From Rhodococcus sp. NBC_00297 (GTDB lineage: Bacteria > Actinomycetota > Actinomycetes > Mycobacteriales > Mycobacteriaceae): DNA of 64,000 bases. Both the position numbers and the translations under genes were made by a program. The notes beneath the pieces were generated by a model. The model worked only from the letters and a program-made list of their open reading frames with translations. It was not told the origin of the DNA and searched no databases. Below, in pieces: positions 1-12,260 of the stretch (positions are counted from its first letter, which is position 1; each line of letters starts with the position of its first letter). The stretch lies in the NCBI RefSeq assembly GCF_036173065.1, contig NZ_CP108041.1:4529001-4593000 (forward strand), given 5' to 3'.

Positions 1-982
1 CCCGTCCGGCGCCACGGCCGACGGCCTCGCTCTCGCACTGCGGGCGGGCGCGGACGTGGCGGACGTCGAGTTCGTGCAGTTCCACCCGACCGTGCTGTTC
101 CGCCCCGGCGGCCGCGGGCGGCTCCCGTTGGTCAGCGAGGCGGTCCGCGGTGAGGGCGCGCGTCTCGTCGACGCCGACGGCCGCTCGATCATGGCGGGCG
201 TGCACCCGCTGGGTGATCTCGCTCCCCGCGACGTCGTGTCCCGGGCGATCGCCGCTCGGCTGGCCGAGAGCGGCGCCGATCACGTCTTTCTCGACGCGCG
301 GTCCGTGCCCGACATGGCCCTGCGTTTCCCCACCGTCACCGCGGCCTGCCTCGCTCAGGACGTGGACCCGACGGAGCAGCCGATCCCGGTGGCCCCTGCA
401 GCGCACTATGCATGCGGCGGTGTCGTCACAGACGAGTACGGCCGCACCTGCGTCGCCGGGCTCCACGCCGCGGGCGAGGTGGCCCGCACAGGACTGCACG
501 GAGCGAACCGTCTCGCGTCGAACTCGCTGCTCGAGGGCGTGGTGCTGGGGACCCGAGTGGCTCGCAGCGCCCGAGACCGGGTGTCCGTCCGCTCCCTGAC
601 GTCCGGCGATCCGTCTGCGCGACACCGGGCGCCCCGGCTCGACAGGGACGTCCTCCAGTCCGCGATGACCCGTCACGTCGGCGTCGTCCGCGACGACACA
701 AGTCTGCGCGAGGCAGCGGCGATCGTGGGAGCCGCTGTCCCGCGCGAGCTCACGTCGACCCACGACGTCGAGGACGCCGCACTGACACTGCTGGCGTCCG
801 CGACCGCCTCGGCAGCTCTCGCCCGCACCGAGACGCGGGGTGCGCACACCCGCGCCGATCACCCCCGGTCCGACGACGCACAGCGCCGCAGCACCGTCTT
901 CCGGCTGGCCGACGACGGCAGCCTCGCGATCGTGCGGAATGCCCGCAGCGCCGACCAGGTCGGCCCGATAGGAGTCTCATGA
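1..982 (+). CDS. nadB: L-aspartate oxidase, C-terminal part
   Basis: This flavoprotein oxidises L-aspartate to iminoaspartate, the first step of de novo NAD synthesis. The gene enters from the left edge in the frame beginning at base 2, so the FAD-binding N-terminus is missing and about 326 codons remain. Family blocks are visible in order: EFVQFHPT, RGEGARLVD, LAPRDVVSRAI, then HYACGGV and GLHAAGEVARTGLHGANRLASNS near the FAD/active-site end, followed by a helical C-terminal domain. Its TGA overlaps the nadC ATG (ATGA), so the two are translationally coupled. Confidence 0.95.
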   Translation, partial: PSGATADGLALALRAGADVADVEFVQFHPTVLFRPGGRGRLPLVSEAVRGEGARLVDADGRSIMAGVHPLGDLAPRDVVSRAIAARLAESGADHVFLDARSVPDMALRFPTVTAACLAQDVDPTEQPIPVAPAAHYACGGVVTDEYGRTCVAGLHAAGEVARTGLHGANRLASNSLLEGVVLGTRVARSARDRVSVRSLTSGDPSARHRAPRLDRDVLQSAMTRHVGVVRDDTSLREAAAIVGAAVPRELTSTHDVEDAALTLLASATASAALARTETRGAHTRADHPRSDDAQRRSTVFRLADDGSLAIVRNARSADQVGPIGVS

Positions 983-1848
983 CCACACCCGCCGCTGCTC
1001 TCGACCCCGTCGATCGGGACGAGATCCTCCTCGTCGTGCGCCGCGCGCTGGAGGAGGACCTCCGATACGGGCCCGATGTGACGAGCCTCGCCACGGTGCC
1101 CGAGGGCGCGCGCACCCGCGCCGCGGTCGTCTCGCGGGCACACGGCGTCGTGGCGGGCCTCGACGCCGCGCTGGCGGTGCTCGACGAGGTGATCGGCGAC
1201 CACGTCGTGCTCTCCCGGATCGCCGACGGCACCCGGGTCGAGCCGGGTGATGTGGTGCTGTCGGTGGAGGCACCGACCAGGGCCCTGCTCACCGCGGAGC
1301 GGACGATGCTCAACATTCTCTGCCACCTGTCCGGCATCGCGACCGCGACCGCGGCGTGGGTCGACGCGGTGTCCGGCACGGGATGCGTCGTACGGGACAG
1401 TCGCAAGACCTTGCCCGGGCTACGTGCACTGCAGAAGTACGCCGTGCGTGCCGGCGGCGGGCAGAACCACCGCATGGGCCTCGGCGACGCGGCACTGATC
1501 AAGGACAACCACGTGGTCGCCGCGGGCTCGGTGGTGGCGGCTCTGCGCGCCGTCCGAGCCGCGGCGCCGGACATCGCGTGCGAGGTCGAGGTGGACACTC
1601 TCGAGCAGCTCGACGACGTGCTGGCCGAGGGCGTCGACCTGGTGCTGCTCGACAACTTCCCGCTGTGGCAGACGCAGATGGCGGTGCAACGTAGGGATCG
1701 AGCAGCTCCCGCGACGAAGCTCGAATCGTCCGGCGGACTGTCCCTGGACTCGGCCGCCGAGTACGCGGGCACCGGTGTGGACTTCCTCGCGGTCGGCGCG
1801 CTCACCCACTCCGTGACGGTGCTCGACCTGGGGCTCGACTTCGAGTGA
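979..1848 (+). CDS. nadC: Nicotinate-nucleotide pyrophosphorylase (carboxylating)
   Basis: This enzyme (quinolinate phosphoribosyltransferase) converts quinolinate and PRPP to nicotinate mononucleotide. The 289-aa protein has the usual family length. Conserved blocks include EEDLRYGPDVTS at the N-terminus, ERTMLNILCHLSGIAT, SRKTLPGLRALQKYAV with the PRPP/quinolinate-binding basic residues, GGGQNHRMGL, IKDNH, EVEVD and ESSGGL. The ATG at 979 overlaps the nadB stop and is preceded by GGAG at 971. It forms the distal part of a nad operon. Confidence 0.97.
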   Translation: MTTPAAALDPVDRDEILLVVRRALEEDLRYGPDVTSLATVPEGARTRAAVVSRAHGVVAGLDAALAVLDEVIGDHVVLSRIADGTRVEPGDVVLSVEAPTRALLTAERTMLNILCHLSGIATATAAWVDAVSGTGCVVRDSRKTLPGLRALQKYAVRAGGGQNHRMGLGDAALIKDNHVVAAGSVVAALRAVRAAAPDIACEVEVDTLEQLDDVLAEGVDLVLLDNFPLWQTQMAVQRRDRAAPATKLESSGGLSLDSAAEYAGTGVDFLAVGALTHSVTVLDLGLDFE

Positions 1849-1885
1849 CGTTTCGCGTGAGCGGGATCCGGGCACAGGACGGCAC

Positions 1886-2353
1886 ATGACATCTGTGAGC
1901 ACTGTGGACCGCGGCGATCGCGTCATCGCCCGCCGCGTGACCGTGAACGCCCCTGCCGACGACCTCTTCGCTCAGGTGGCGGATCCGCACCGGCACGGCG
2001 AGCTGGACGGCTCCGGAACGGTGAAGGACACGGTGAAGGGTCCGACGACGCTCTCGCGCGGAGCGAAGTTCTCCGTGGGCATGAAGCAGTTCGGCGTGCC
2101 CTACCGCATCACCAGCACCGTCACGGAGTTCACCGACACCGGGGACACCAAGGTGATCGAGTGGCAGCACCCGCTGGGCCACAAGTGGCGCTGGGAGTTC
2201 GTCGCGGTGGGCCCCTCGTCCACCGAGGTGACGGAATCGTTCGTCTACGGAACGGCGAAGATCCCGAAGATGCTCGAGGTGACCAAGCAGACGGCACAGA
2301 ACGCGAACGGCATCACGAAGACGCTGGAGAAGCTGGCAGCCCGCTACTCCTGA
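1886..2353 (+). CDS. SRPBCC family protein
   Basis: A 155-aa START/polyketide-cyclase-like (SRPBCC) protein, expected to form a helix-grip fold with a hydrophobic pocket. The N-terminal VIARRVTVNAPADDLF followed by VADPHRHGELDG is the typical first strand and helix of the family, and WRWEFVAVGPSSTEVTESF forms the central sheet. The ligand is not predictable. It starts 37 bp after nadC in the same direction and may be cotranscribed. No signal peptide or membrane segment is visible. Confidence 0.8.
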   Translation: MTSVSTVDRGDRVIARRVTVNAPADDLFAQVADPHRHGELDGSGTVKDTVKGPTTLSRGAKFSVGMKQFGVPYRITSTVTEFTDTGDTKVIEWQHPLGHKWRWEFVAVGPSSTEVTESFVYGTAKIPKMLEVTKQTAQNANGITKTLEKLAARYS

Positions 2354-2434
2354 GACCATGGTGCAGGCAGGCCGGAGGCCGGTCGGTGGGACCAGGTGGA
2401 TCGTCCCCCTCGGGGCGCCGGTCGGGGCTCGAGC

Positions 2435-2440
2435 GATAAT
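2435..2440 (+). promoter_or_regulatory. Candidate -10 element of the his operon
   Basis: GATAAT lies 48 bp before the hisD ATG in the gap after the SRPBCC gene. Transcription from about 2447 would give a short leader that contains the GAGAGGA ribosome binding site at 2476-2482. No clear -35 box is seen. Confidence 0.45.
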
Positions 2441-2488
2441 CGACGTGCGCCGACCGGCGCGCCCTTGCTCGACCCGAGAGGATCACCC

Positions 2489-4959
<2,471 letters not shown>

Positions 4960-4981
4960 ACCCCAGCAGAGGATCCGACCA

Positions 4982-5611
4982 GTGAGCAGCATCATGACCC
5001 CGAACCGCATCGCGCGCATCGAGCGGACCACCAAGGAGTCGTCCATCACGGTGGAGCTGAATCTCGACGGCACCGGCATCGTCGACGTGTCCACCGGTGT
5101 GCCGTTCTTCGACCACATGCTCACCGCGCTCGGGACGCACGCGAGTTTCGACCTCACGGTGCACGCGAAGGGCGACATCGAGATCGAGGCGCATCACACG
5201 GTCGAGGACACCGCTATCGTCCTCGGACAGGCGCTGGGCCAGGCACTCGGCGACAAGAAGGGAATTCGCCGTTTCGGTGACGCGTTCATTCCGATGGACG
5301 AGACGCTGGCACACGCCTCGGTCGACGTGTCCGGTCGGCCGTACTGCGTGCACACCGGGGAACCGGAGCACATGCTGCACGCGATCATCGGCGGCTACCC
5401 GGGAACCCCGTACGCCACGGTGATCAACCGCCACGTCTTCGAGTCGATCGCGTCCAATGCGCGTATCGCACTGCACGTCCGGGTGCTGTACGGACGCGAC
5501 CAGCACCACGTCACCGAGGCCGAGTTCAAGGCCGTCGCTCGCGCCCTCCGCGCGGCCGTCGAGCCCGATCCGCGGGTCACGGGAGTGCCGTCGACGAAGG
5601 GAAGCTTGTGA
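4982..5611 (+). CDS. hisB: Imidazoleglycerol-phosphate dehydratase
   Basis: Monofunctional IGP dehydratase (209 aa), a manganese enzyme of histidine synthesis. The metal-binding motifs FFDHML and [15 protein letters not shown] are present, as are HHV-type residues near [13 protein letters not shown]. There is no fused histidinol phosphatase domain. The GTG at 4982 is preferred over the ATG at 4994 because AGAGGATC at 4968-4975 is well spaced for it and homologues carry a few residues before [12 protein letters not shown]. The stop overlaps hisH by GTGA. Confidence 0.95.
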   Translation: MSSIMTPNRIARIERTTKESSITVELNLDGTGIVDVSTGVPFFDHMLTALGTHASFDLTVHAKGDIEIEAHHTVEDTAIVLGQALGQALGDKKGIRRFGDAFIPMDETLAHASVDVSGRPYCVHTGEPEHMLHAIIGGYPGTPYATVINRHVFESIASNARIALHVRVLYGRDQHHVTEAEFKAVARALRAAVEPDPRVTGVPSTKGSL

Positions 5612-6279
5612 GCAGCGGGAAGGCCGGAGGCCGGCCGGGAAGAGCAGGCAAGTCTGTCGCGCTGCTGGATTACGGTTCGGGGAATCTGCACTCGGCGCAG
5701 CGCGCACTCGAACGTGTGGGTGCCGACGTCACGGTGACGTCCGATCACCGAGTCGCGCTGCAGGCCGACGGACTGGTCGTGCCCGGTGTCGGCGCGTTCG
5801 GCGCATGCATGGACGGTCTGCTGTCGGTGCGCGGCGACGAGCTCGTCGACAAGCGGCTCGCCGGGGGTCGCCCCGTGCTCGGCATCTGCGTCGGCATGCA
5901 GATCATGTTCGACCGCGGCGTCGAGTTCGACGTGCCCGCCACCGGCTGCGGCCAGTGGCCCGGCACCGTGGAGAAGCTGCAGGCCGAGGTGCTCCCGCAC
6001 ATGGGCTGGAACACGGTGCGCCCGGGCGAGGACTCGGTGCTGTTCGCGGGCATGGACCCCGACACGCGCTTCTACTTCGTGCACTCGTACGGCGTGCAGG
6101 ACTGGGAGATGGCACCGAGCGAGTCGCTCGCCGCTCCGGTTCTCACGTGGGCCGATCACGGCGGCGAGTTCCTCGCGGCGGTGGAGAACGGCCCTCTCTC
6201 CGCGACACAGTTCCACCCGGAGAAGTCCGGCGACGCCGGCGCCACGCTGCTCGAGAACTGGCTCCGCACCCTCGGATGA
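5608..6279 (+). CDS. hisH: Imidazole glycerol phosphate synthase, glutaminase subunit
   Basis: Class I glutamine amidotransferase that supplies ammonia to HisF. In the 223-aa protein the triad is visible as Cys94 in GICVGMQ, His203 and Glu205 in FHPEKSG. The N-terminal [14 protein letters not shown] is the family start; about 16 extra basic/glycine residues precede it. The GTG start overlaps hisB, and its stop overlaps the next small gene. HisF, the partner subunit, lies downstream at 8159. Confidence 0.96.
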   Translation: MSSGKAGGRPGRAGKSVALLDYGSGNLHSAQRALERVGADVTVTSDHRVALQADGLVVPGVGAFGACMDGLLSVRGDELVDKRLAGGRPVLGICVGMQIMFDRGVEFDVPATGCGQWPGTVEKLQAEVLPHMGWNTVRPGEDSVLFAGMDPDTRFYFVHSYGVQDWEMAPSESLAAPVLTWADHGGEFLAAVENGPLSATQFHPEKSGDAGATLLENWLRTLG

Positions 6280-6515
6280 GCGAGCCCCGCGAGTTCTCAC
6301 TGGGTCGCCACACCGGGCTCGTCCTCGGTGCGGCGACCCTGATGCTCGCTGCGACCACCCTCGTCCTCTGGCTGCTGCAGCCGAGTGGTCCGGTGGGGCT
6401 GCTGGTGGTGGCCGTCGGACTCGTCGCCACGGGCGTCTGCGCGTCGCTGGTGGCGAAGGCGTCCGTTCGCCGATCCTTCGGCGAGGAGCCCGACGGGTCC
6501 GAGCCGTCCGACTGA
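6276..6515 (+). CDS. Small membrane protein in the his operon
   Basis: A 79-aa protein with two predicted transmembrane segments, roughly residues 12-34 (leucine/alanine-rich, ending WLLQPSG) and 38-58, and an acidic C-terminal tail rich in Glu, Pro and Ser. The ATG overlaps the hisH stop, so it is translationally coupled to histidine biosynthesis. Small membrane proteins at this spot are seen in related actinomycetes, but I recognise no characterised family and no function can be assigned. Confidence 0.75.
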   Translation: MSEPREFSLGRHTGLVLGAATLMLAATTLVLWLLQPSGPVGLLVVAVGLVATGVCASLVAKASVRRSFGEEPDGSEPSD

Positions 6516-6553
6516 CGCGCCGCCCTGCCCGGTGTCGCCGCGGATCGTGCCGG

Positions 6554-6559
6554 TAACCT
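6554..6559 (+). promoter_or_regulatory. Candidate internal leaderless promoter for hisA
   Basis: TAACCT (TAnnnT) ends 8 bases before the hisA GTG at 6568 in the 52-bp gap after the small membrane gene. No ribosome binding site is visible there, so a leaderless start inside the operon is likely. Confidence 0.5.
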
Positions 6560-6567
6560 CGTCGAAC

Positions 6568-7320
6568 GTGAGCCTGGTACTTCTCCCCGCAGTCGATGTC
6601 GCCGATGGTCAAGCTGTTCGTCTCGTGCAGGGAGAGGCAGGCAGCGAGACCGCCTACGGCTCTCCGCGCGACGCCGCGCTGGCCTGGCAGAACGACGGCG
6701 CCGAGTGGGTGCATCTGGTAGATCTGGACGCCGCCTTCGGCCGCGGTTCGAACCGCGACCTCCTCGCGAGCGTGGTGGGGGAACTCGACGTGAAGGTCGA
6801 GCTGTCCGGTGGCATCCGCGACGACGAGAGCCTGCGGGCAGCGCTCGCGACGGGCTGCGCGCGCGTCAACCTCGGCACCGCCGCACTCGAGGATCCGGAG
6901 TGGTGCCGCCGCGCCATCGGTGAGTACGGCGATCGTGTCGCCGTGGGACTGGACGTGCGCATCGTCGACGGTGAGCACCGCCTGCGCGGTCGCGGCTGGG
7001 TGAGTGACGGCGGCGATCTGTGGGAGGTGCTGGAGCGGCTCGACCGCGACGGGTGCTCGCGATACGTGGTCACCGACGTCACGCGGGACGGCACTCTGAC
7101 CGGCCCCAATCTCGAACTGCTCGAACAGGTCTGCGCTGTCACCGACGCGCCGGTCATCGCGTCCGGCGGAGTGTCCACCGTCGCGGATCTGGTCGCCATC
7201 GCCACGCTGACCGACAAGGGCGTCGAGGGTTCCATCGTCGGCAAGGCCCTCTACGCCGGCCGCTTCACGCTGCCGGAGGCCCTCGCCGCCGTCGCGGACA
7301 GCGCATCGTCGGCGACGTGA
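6568..7320 (+). CDS. hisA: Phosphoribosyl isomerase A (HisA/TrpF bifunctional, PriA type)
   Basis: A (beta-alpha)8-barrel isomerase that converts ProFAR to PRFAR for histidine. In actinomycetes without trpF it also isomerises phosphoribosyl anthranilate for tryptophan. The 250-aa sequence has catalytic Asp10 ([10 protein letters not shown]) and Asp129 ([10 protein letters not shown]). It also has Arg18 and the [10 protein letters not shown] segment with Arg142 and Trp144, which in PriA enzymes switch between substrates. No trpF is seen in the window. The GTG at 6568 fits the conserved N-terminus. The stop overlaps impA by GTGA. Confidence 0.94.
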   Translation: MSLVLLPAVDVADGQAVRLVQGEAGSETAYGSPRDAALAWQNDGAEWVHLVDLDAAFGRGSNRDLLASVVGELDVKVELSGGIRDDESLRAALATGCARVNLGTAALEDPEWCRRAIGEYGDRVAVGLDVRIVDGEHRLRGRGWVSDGGDLWEVLERLDRDGCSRYVVTDVTRDGTLTGPNLELLEQVCAVTDAPVIASGGVSTVADLVAIATLTDKGVEGSIVGKALYAGRFTLPEALAAVADSASSAT

Positions 7321-8162
7321 CCGCCGTGGACCTGGACGCTCTCGCGGCCACCGCGCGCACCCTGCTCGACGGCACCCACGAGCGGTTCGTCGCGGGCGCC
7401 GGCGCGCCCAGCGCCGTGGCCAAGGGGCCGGACGACTTCGCCACCGCGGTCGACCTCGAGCTCGAACGTCGGCTGGTCGAGGAACTGCAGGAGCAGACCC
7501 AGATCCCCGTGCACGGCGAGGAGTTCGGCGGGCCACCCGTCGAGTCCGGCACCGTGTGGGTGCTCGATCCGATCGACGGGACCTTCAACTACTCGTTCGG
7601 GCTGCCCACGGCGGGCACCCTGCTGTCGCTGCTCGTCGACGGGCGCCCGGTCATCGGTCTGACGTGGCTTCCGCTGATCGGCCAACGCTTCTGGGCGGTG
7701 GAGGGCGGACCCGTGCACCGGGACGGGGAGGCGCTCCCCGCGCTGCCCACCTCCGCACTCGCCTCCTCCATCGTCGGATTCGGTGCGTTCAACATCGACA
7801 GCCGCGGCCGGTTGCCCGGCGCTTATCGGGTACAGGTGCTCTCGGACATCAGCCGCGTCTCGTCTCGCATCCGGATGCACGGGTCGACCGGACTGGACCT
7901 CGCGTACACCGCGGCGGGAACACTCGGTGCGTCGATCGTGTTCGGCCACCATGCGTGGGACAACGCCGCCGGAGCGATGCTGGTCCGCGCCGCCGGCGGA
8001 ATCGTCACCGATCTGGCGGGGGAGCCGTGGACGGTGACCTCGACGTCGGTGCTCGCCGCAGCCCCCGGCGTGCACGAGGAACTGCTGCAGGTGCTCGCCG
8101 GAGTCGGCGAGCCGTCCACGTACACACCGACATCGCGCGCGCGGGAAGGAGTCCGGAGATGA
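7317..8162 (+). CDS. impA: Inositol monophosphatase family protein
   Basis: A magnesium-dependent phosphatase of the FIG superfamily (281 aa). The signature motifs are GEEFGG (metal ligand Glu), [17 protein letters not shown] and [15 protein letters not shown]. It sits between hisA and hisF, overlapping both by four bases, the position called impA in Corynebacterium and Mycobacterium. Its substrate could be inositol phosphate or, as a possibility, histidinol phosphate, because the HisB here lacks a phosphatase domain. HisN enzymes of actinomycetes belong to the same superfamily, so the choice cannot be settled from sequence alone. Confidence 0.9.
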   Translation: MTAVDLDALAATARTLLDGTHERFVAGAGAPSAVAKGPDDFATAVDLELERRLVEELQEQTQIPVHGEEFGGPPVESGTVWVLDPIDGTFNYSFGLPTAGTLLSLLVDGRPVIGLTWLPLIGQRFWAVEGGPVHRDGEALPALPTSALASSIVGFGAFNIDSRGRLPGAYRVQVLSDISRVSSRIRMHGSTGLDLAYTAAGTLGASIVFGHHAWDNAAGAMLVRAAGGIVTDLAGEPWTVTSTSVLAAAPGVHEELLQVLAGVGEPSTYTPTSRAREGVRR

Positions 8163-8932
8163 GTGTCGCCGTACGCGTCATCCCGTGCCTGGACGTCGAT
8201 GCCGGTCGCGTCGTCAAGGGTGTCAACTTCGCCGATCTGCGCGATGCGGGTGACCCGGTCGAGCTCGCCGCGAAATACGACGCCGAGGGTGCCGACGAGT
8301 TGACCTTCCTCGACGTCACCGCGTCGTCCGGTGGTCGCGCCACGATGCTCGACGTGGTGACCCGCACCGCGGAGCAGGTGTTCATTCCGCTCACCGTGGG
8401 CGGCGGTGTCCGCACCGTGCAGGACGTGGACACGCTCCTGCGAGCGGGCGCCGACAAGGTGTCCGTCAACACGGCAGCGCTCGCGCGACCGGAGTTGTTG
8501 CGCGAGTTGAGCTCTCGATTCGGATCGCAGTGCATCGTGCTGTCGGTCGACGCCCGGACGGTGCCCGAGGGCGAGGCGCCGACGGCGTCCGGTTGGGAGG
8601 TGACCACGCACGGCGGCCGCCGCGGTACCGGCGTCGACGCCGTGGAGTGGGCACACCGCGGGGCCGAACTCGGGGTGGGCGAGATCCTGCTCAACTCGAT
8701 GGACGCGGACGGCACGAAGGCCGGCTTCGACATCGACATGATCACCGCTGTCCGCGCGGCCGTCCGGGTCCCGGTCATCGCCAGTGGCGGCGCCGGCGCC
8801 GTCGAGCACTTCGCGCCTGCCGTGGCCGCGGGTGCCGATGCCGTTCTCGCGGCCAGCGTCTTCCACTTCGGCGAGATGACCATCGGCGACGTCAAGGGCG
8901 CTCTGCGCGCGGACGGTGTGGAGGTTCGATGA
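8159..8932 (+). CDS. hisF: Imidazole glycerol phosphate synthase, cyclase subunit
   Basis: A (beta-alpha)8-barrel synthase (257 aa) that joins PRFAR with HisH-derived ammonia to give IGP and AICAR. Catalytic Asp12 ([14 protein letters not shown]) and Asp131 (VLSVDARTV) are present. The glycine-rich phosphate loops VGGGVRT and [11 protein letters not shown] are also present. The ATG overlaps the impA stop and the stop overlaps hisI, keeping the cyclase tightly coupled to its neighbours. Confidence 0.97.
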   Translation: MSVAVRVIPCLDVDAGRVVKGVNFADLRDAGDPVELAAKYDAEGADELTFLDVTASSGGRATMLDVVTRTAEQVFIPLTVGGGVRTVQDVDTLLRAGADKVSVNTAALARPELLRELSSRFGSQCIVLSVDARTVPEGEAPTASGWEVTTHGGRRGTGVDAVEWAHRGAELGVGEILLNSMDADGTKAGFDIDMITAVRAAVRVPVIASGGAGAVEHFAPAVAAGADAVLAASVFHFGEMTIGDVKGALRADGVEVR

Positions 8933-9291
8933 GCGCCCCCGTTCTCGATCCGGCGATCGCCGACCGTCTCAAGCGCACCGACGACGGACTGGTGTGCGCC
9001 GTCGCGCAGGAACGCGGCACCGGTGACGTGCTCATGGTCGCGTGGATGGACGACACGGCCCTGGCCATGACGCTCGCGACGCGCAAGGGCACGTACTGGT
9101 CGCGGTCACGGCAGGAGTACTGGGTCAAGGGCGAGTCGTCCGGACACGCACAGTACGTCCACGAGGTCCGCCTCGACTGCGACGGTGACACGATCCTGCT
9201 GACGGTCGATCAGACCGGCGGCGCGTGCCACACCGGTGATCACTCGTGCTTCGACGCCGACGTGTTGCTGAGCGAGCCCCCGACCGCGTGA
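8929..9291 (+). CDS. hisI: Phosphoribosyl-AMP cyclohydrolase
   Basis: Zinc/magnesium hydrolase (120 aa) that opens the adenine ring of PR-AMP in histidine synthesis. Metal-binding residues are visible in [10 protein letters not shown] (Asp-x-Asp-x-Asp) and in [12 protein letters not shown], with the companion WVKGESSGH segment. The hisE function is not fused, which fits the actinomycete arrangement where hisE and hisG are elsewhere. It is the last gene of the operon and converges on the MarR gene. Confidence 0.96.
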   Translation: MSAPVLDPAIADRLKRTDDGLVCAVAQERGTGDVLMVAWMDDTALAMTLATRKGTYWSRSRQEYWVKGESSGHAQYVHEVRLDCDGDTILLTVDQTGGACHTGDHSCFDADVLLSEPPTA

Positions 9292-9295
9292 GTAC

Positions 9296-9314
9296 CGGCG
9301 GTCAGCCACCGCCG
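9296..9314. terminator. Short hairpin between hisI and the MarR gene
   Basis: Seven-base inverted repeat CGGCGGT/ACCGCCG with a 5-base loop lies between the convergent hisI and MarR stops and overlaps the MarR stop. It could end transcription from both sides but is short and has no T-tract. Confidence 0.35.
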
Positions 9315-9808
9315 TCGCGGGCGATGCCGGCGTCGAGGTTGGTGACCATGACCTCGGCGAGCGCTCGCATCGTCTCGACCTGCTCGTCGTCCAGCCCGTC
9401 GAACACGAGTGACCGCACCGTGGAGACGTGGCCGGGAGCCGTGGCGACCACCTTCGCGTACCCCTCGTCCGTGAGAACGGCGTGGGAGCCGCGGCCGCCG
9501 CTGATGCTCTCCCGCCGGGCCCATCCGGCGCGCTCGAGCTTGGTCATCACGTGCGACAGCCGGGACAGCGACGCGTTGGCGAAGTCCGCGAGGTCACGTA
9601 GGCGCAGCCGACGATCCGGAGCCTCGGACAGCGTCGCCATCACGAAGTAGTCGAAGTGCGTCAGTCCGGAGTCACGCTGCAACTGGGTGTCCAGCGCGGC
9701 GGGCAACCGGGTCACGAAGGCGACCAGCACGCGCCAGGCGTCCTGCTGTGCCGGTGTGAGCCAGCGCATCTCGTCCGGCTGCGTCTCGGACGGCGTTGTC
9801 GCGGTCAT
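9302..9808 (-). CDS. MarR family transcriptional regulator
   Basis: A 168-aa winged-helix repressor-type protein. After an N-terminal helix ([17 protein letters not shown]) come [22 protein letters not shown] and the recognition region [22 protein letters not shown], with the wing around [14 protein letters not shown]. The ATG at 9808 has an AGGAGAGGA ribosome binding site 10-12 bases upstream; earlier in-frame codons are non-conserved. It is divergent from trpE across 140 bp and may regulate itself, but nothing in the sequence ties it to tryptophan. Ligand unknown. Confidence 0.88.
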   Translation of the reverse strand: MTATTPSETQPDEMRWLTPAQQDAWRVLVAFVTRLPAALDTQLQRDSGLTHFDYFVMATLSEAPDRRLRLRDLADFANASLSRLSHVMTKLERAGWARRESISGGRGSHAVLTDEGYAKVVATAPGHVSTVRSLVFDGLDDEQVETMRALAEVMVTNLDAGIARDGGG

Positions 9809-9948
9809 CGGGTGCGCGTTCCTCTCCTCGTGCCGGATCACGACCGACCAGTTCGGTTTCCGACTCGTCGAGTGTCCCACCGCCCGTGCGACCACCGCGT
9901 TCGGCACCTCCCGAACCCGGCGGGACGGCACCCGGGAAGATGACACCC

Positions 9949-11490
9949 ATGGATTCGCAGAAGGACCCGGCACCCGGAACCACCACCCGGGAGCAGTTCC
10001 GCCAACTGGCCGCCGTCCATCGCGTGGTCCCCGTCGTCCGCAAGGTTCTCGCGGACTCCGAGACTCCGCTGTCGGCGTACCGCAAGCTCGCCGGGGACCG
10101 GCCCGGCACGTTCCTGCTCGAATCCGCCGAGAACGGGCGGTCGTGGTCCCGGTGGTCGTTCATCGGTGCGGGCAGCCCCAGTGCGCTCACGGTCGTGGAC
10201 GGCGAGGCCGCGTGGATGGGGGAGACGCCGGCGGGTGCCCCGTCGGGTGGCCATCCGCTGGACGCACTCGGAGCCACCATCGAGCTGCTCCGCTCCGAAC
10301 GGTTGCCGGACCTGCCCCCGCTCACCGGCGGGATGGTGGGGTATCTCGGCTACGACGCGGTGCGCCACATCGAGCGACTGCCCGAACTCACCGATGACGA
10401 TCTGCAGATCCCCGAGATGGTGATGCTCCTCGCGACCGATCTGGCCGCGGTGGACCACCACGAGGGTGCGATCACCCTCATCGCCAACGCGGTGAACTGG
10501 AACGGCACCGACGAGCGGGTCGACGAGGCGTACGACGACGCGGTGGCACGGCTCGACCGCATGACCCTCGCACTGTCGTCCGCCGCGGAGTCCACGGTGG
10601 CGTCGTTCTCGCGACCCGAGCCGCAGTTCCGGCGCCAGCGGACCTCCGAGGGGTTCGGCGCCGACGTGCACCGCCTGGTCGAGGAGATCGAGGCGGGCGA
10701 GGCGTTCCAGGTGGTGCTGTCCCAGCGTTTCGAGATGGAGACCACCGCGACGCCGCTCGACGTCTATCGCATGCTCCGACGCTCCAATCCCAGCCCGTAC
10801 ATGTACCTGATGCACGTCCCCGGCGCGGACGGCGAGACCGCGTTCTCGATCGTCGGGTCGAGCCCCGAGTCCCTCGTGACGGTCGCCGACGGTGTCGCGA
10901 CGACGCACCCGATCGCCGGGACCCGGTGGCGCGGCGCCACCGAGGAGGACGACCTCTTGCTCGAGAAGGACCTCCTCGTGGACGAGAAGGAGAACTCCGA
11001 GCACCTCATGCTGGTGGACCTCGGACGCAACGATCTCGGGCGGGTCTGCGAGCCGGGCACGGTCAAGGTCACCGAGTACCGCCACGTCGAGCGCTACAGC
11101 CACGTCATGCACCTGGTGTCGACGGTGACGGGTCGGCTCGACGAGGGCAGGCACGCACTCGACGCCGTCCGCGCCTGCTTCCCGGCGGGCACGCTGTCGG
11201 GCGCTCCCAAGGTGCGGGCGATGGAGCTCATCGAGGAACTCGAACCGACCCGCCGCGGCGTCTACGGCGGCATCGTCGGATACCTCGACTTCGACGGGGA
11301 CGCCGACACGGCGATCTGTATCCGCTCCGCCCTCATCAAGAACGGCACCGCGTACGTCCAGGCGGGTGCCGGCGTGGTGGCCGACTCGGTCGCCGAGTAC
11401 GAGGACACCGAGGCGCGCAACAAGGCGATGGCGGTGCTCAGCGCGGTGGCCGCAGCGGAGACGGTGACCACCGTCGGAGGCGCCGAGTGA
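9949..11490 (+). CDS. trpE: Anthranilate synthase component I
   Basis: Converts chorismate to anthranilate with ammonia from TrpG, which is not in this window. The 513-aa protein has the tryptophan feedback motif [16 protein letters not shown]. The chorismate-binding domain is also present ([67 protein letters not shown]). The ATG at 9949 is preferred because GGGAAG at 9934-9939 is 9 bases upstream; the in-frame ATG at 9940 would abut that site. I see no Trp-rich leader peptide upstream. The stop overlaps the next gene by GTGA. Confidence 0.96.
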   Translation: MDSQKDPAPGTTTREQFRQLAAVHRVVPVVRKVLADSETPLSAYRKLAGDRPGTFLLESAENGRSWSRWSFIGAGSPSALTVVDGEAAWMGETPAGAPSGGHPLDALGATIELLRSERLPDLPPLTGGMVGYLGYDAVRHIERLPELTDDDLQIPEMVMLLATDLAAVDHHEGAITLIANAVNWNGTDERVDEAYDDAVARLDRMTLALSSAAESTVASFSRPEPQFRRQRTSEGFGADVHRLVEEIEAGEAFQVVLSQRFEMETTATPLDVYRMLRRSNPSPYMYLMHVPGADGETAFSIVGSSPESLVTVADGVATTHPIAGTRWRGATEEDDLLLEKDLLVDEKENSEHLMLVDLGRNDLGRVCEPGTVKVTEYRHVERYSHVMHLVSTVTGRLDEGRHALDAVRACFPAGTLSGAPKVRAMELIEELEPTRRGVYGGIVGYLDFDGDADTAICIRSALIKNGTAYVQAGAGVVADSVAEYEDTEARNKAMAVLSAVAAAETVTTVGGAE

Positions 11491-12146
11491 AACGCGGGGG
11501 CGTCGGTCTCGCCGCGCTGCTCCTGGCTCTCGCGGCGCTGGCGCTGTGGGCGTCGTCGCGCATGACCTGGGTCCGGGTCGTCAGCTCGGACGGGCTGGGG
11601 GAGCAGCAGACGTCCTCGCTCGTCGGGGGTACGTGGGCCGCGGCGACCACGCCGTTGGCCATCGCGGCCATCGCTGCGGTGGCGGCTCTGTTCGCGATCC
11701 GCGGACGGTGGACGGTGCTGCTCGCGATGCTCGTCGCGCTCGTCGGTGTCGGAGCCGCCGTTCCCGCGGTGCAGTTGATCGTCTCGGGCGTGGATCCGGA
11801 GCGCGCCGGCGCGCTGGCGGAACTCCCCGGTCGTGCCGAGGTCCTCTCCGCGGAGGCGAGCCGCGCGCCCGCCGCACTCGCGCTCCTGGGCGGTCTGCTC
11901 GCGCTGGCCGCCGCCGTCGTGGTCGCGCGCACGTCCCGCTCCAAGGCCGGCCTGTCGGCTCGGTACGACAGTCCCGCGGTGCGCCGTGAGCGCGCCGAAC
12001 AGGACGTTCGGTCTGCTGCAGTGGACGCCGACGAGGAACCGAGCGAGCGGGCCATCTGGGACGCACTGGACTCCGGCGCCGACCCGACCGTGACCGACGA
12101 CGCCACCGGTGTCGACGACCGACCCCGCGGCGGTGAGACCCGCTAG
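11487..12146 (+). CDS. Trp-biosynthesis-associated membrane protein
   Basis: A 219-aa integral membrane protein of the family found within actinomycete trp operons. Four hydrophobic segments are visible, about residues 7-24, 49-70, 74-95 and 130-151. A small conserved motif (SSRMTWVRV) follows the first, and the cytoplasmic tail is charged. The GTG start overlaps the trpE stop. Its conserved location suggests a role tied to tryptophan or chorismate metabolism, possibly transport or enzyme anchoring, but no biochemical function is established by the sequence. Confidence 0.85.
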   Translation: MKRGGVGLAALLLALAALALWASSRMTWVRVVSSDGLGEQQTSSLVGGTWAAATTPLAIAAIAAVAALFAIRGRWTVLLAMLVALVGVGAAVPAVQLIVSGVDPERAGALAELPGRAEVLSAEASRAPAALALLGGLLALAAAVVVARTSRSKAGLSARYDSPAVRRERAEQDVRSAAVDADEEPSERAIWDALDSGADPTVTDDATGVDDRPRGGETR

Positions 12147-12260
12147 TCGGTGGTGTTACTCCGGCCTCTACTCTGAGCGCACCGGATGAGCAGCGCCACA
12201 CATCCACTGCGATGTCGAGCAGACATTCACCACTCTGGCGGAAGGACGCGGGGGACACCG

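Noticed and set aside
9810..9948. Possible trp attenuator with a Trp-rich leader peptide before trpE
   Set aside because: No run of TGG codons, no small leader frame and no terminator/antiterminator pair could be found in the 140 bp between the MarR gene and trpE.
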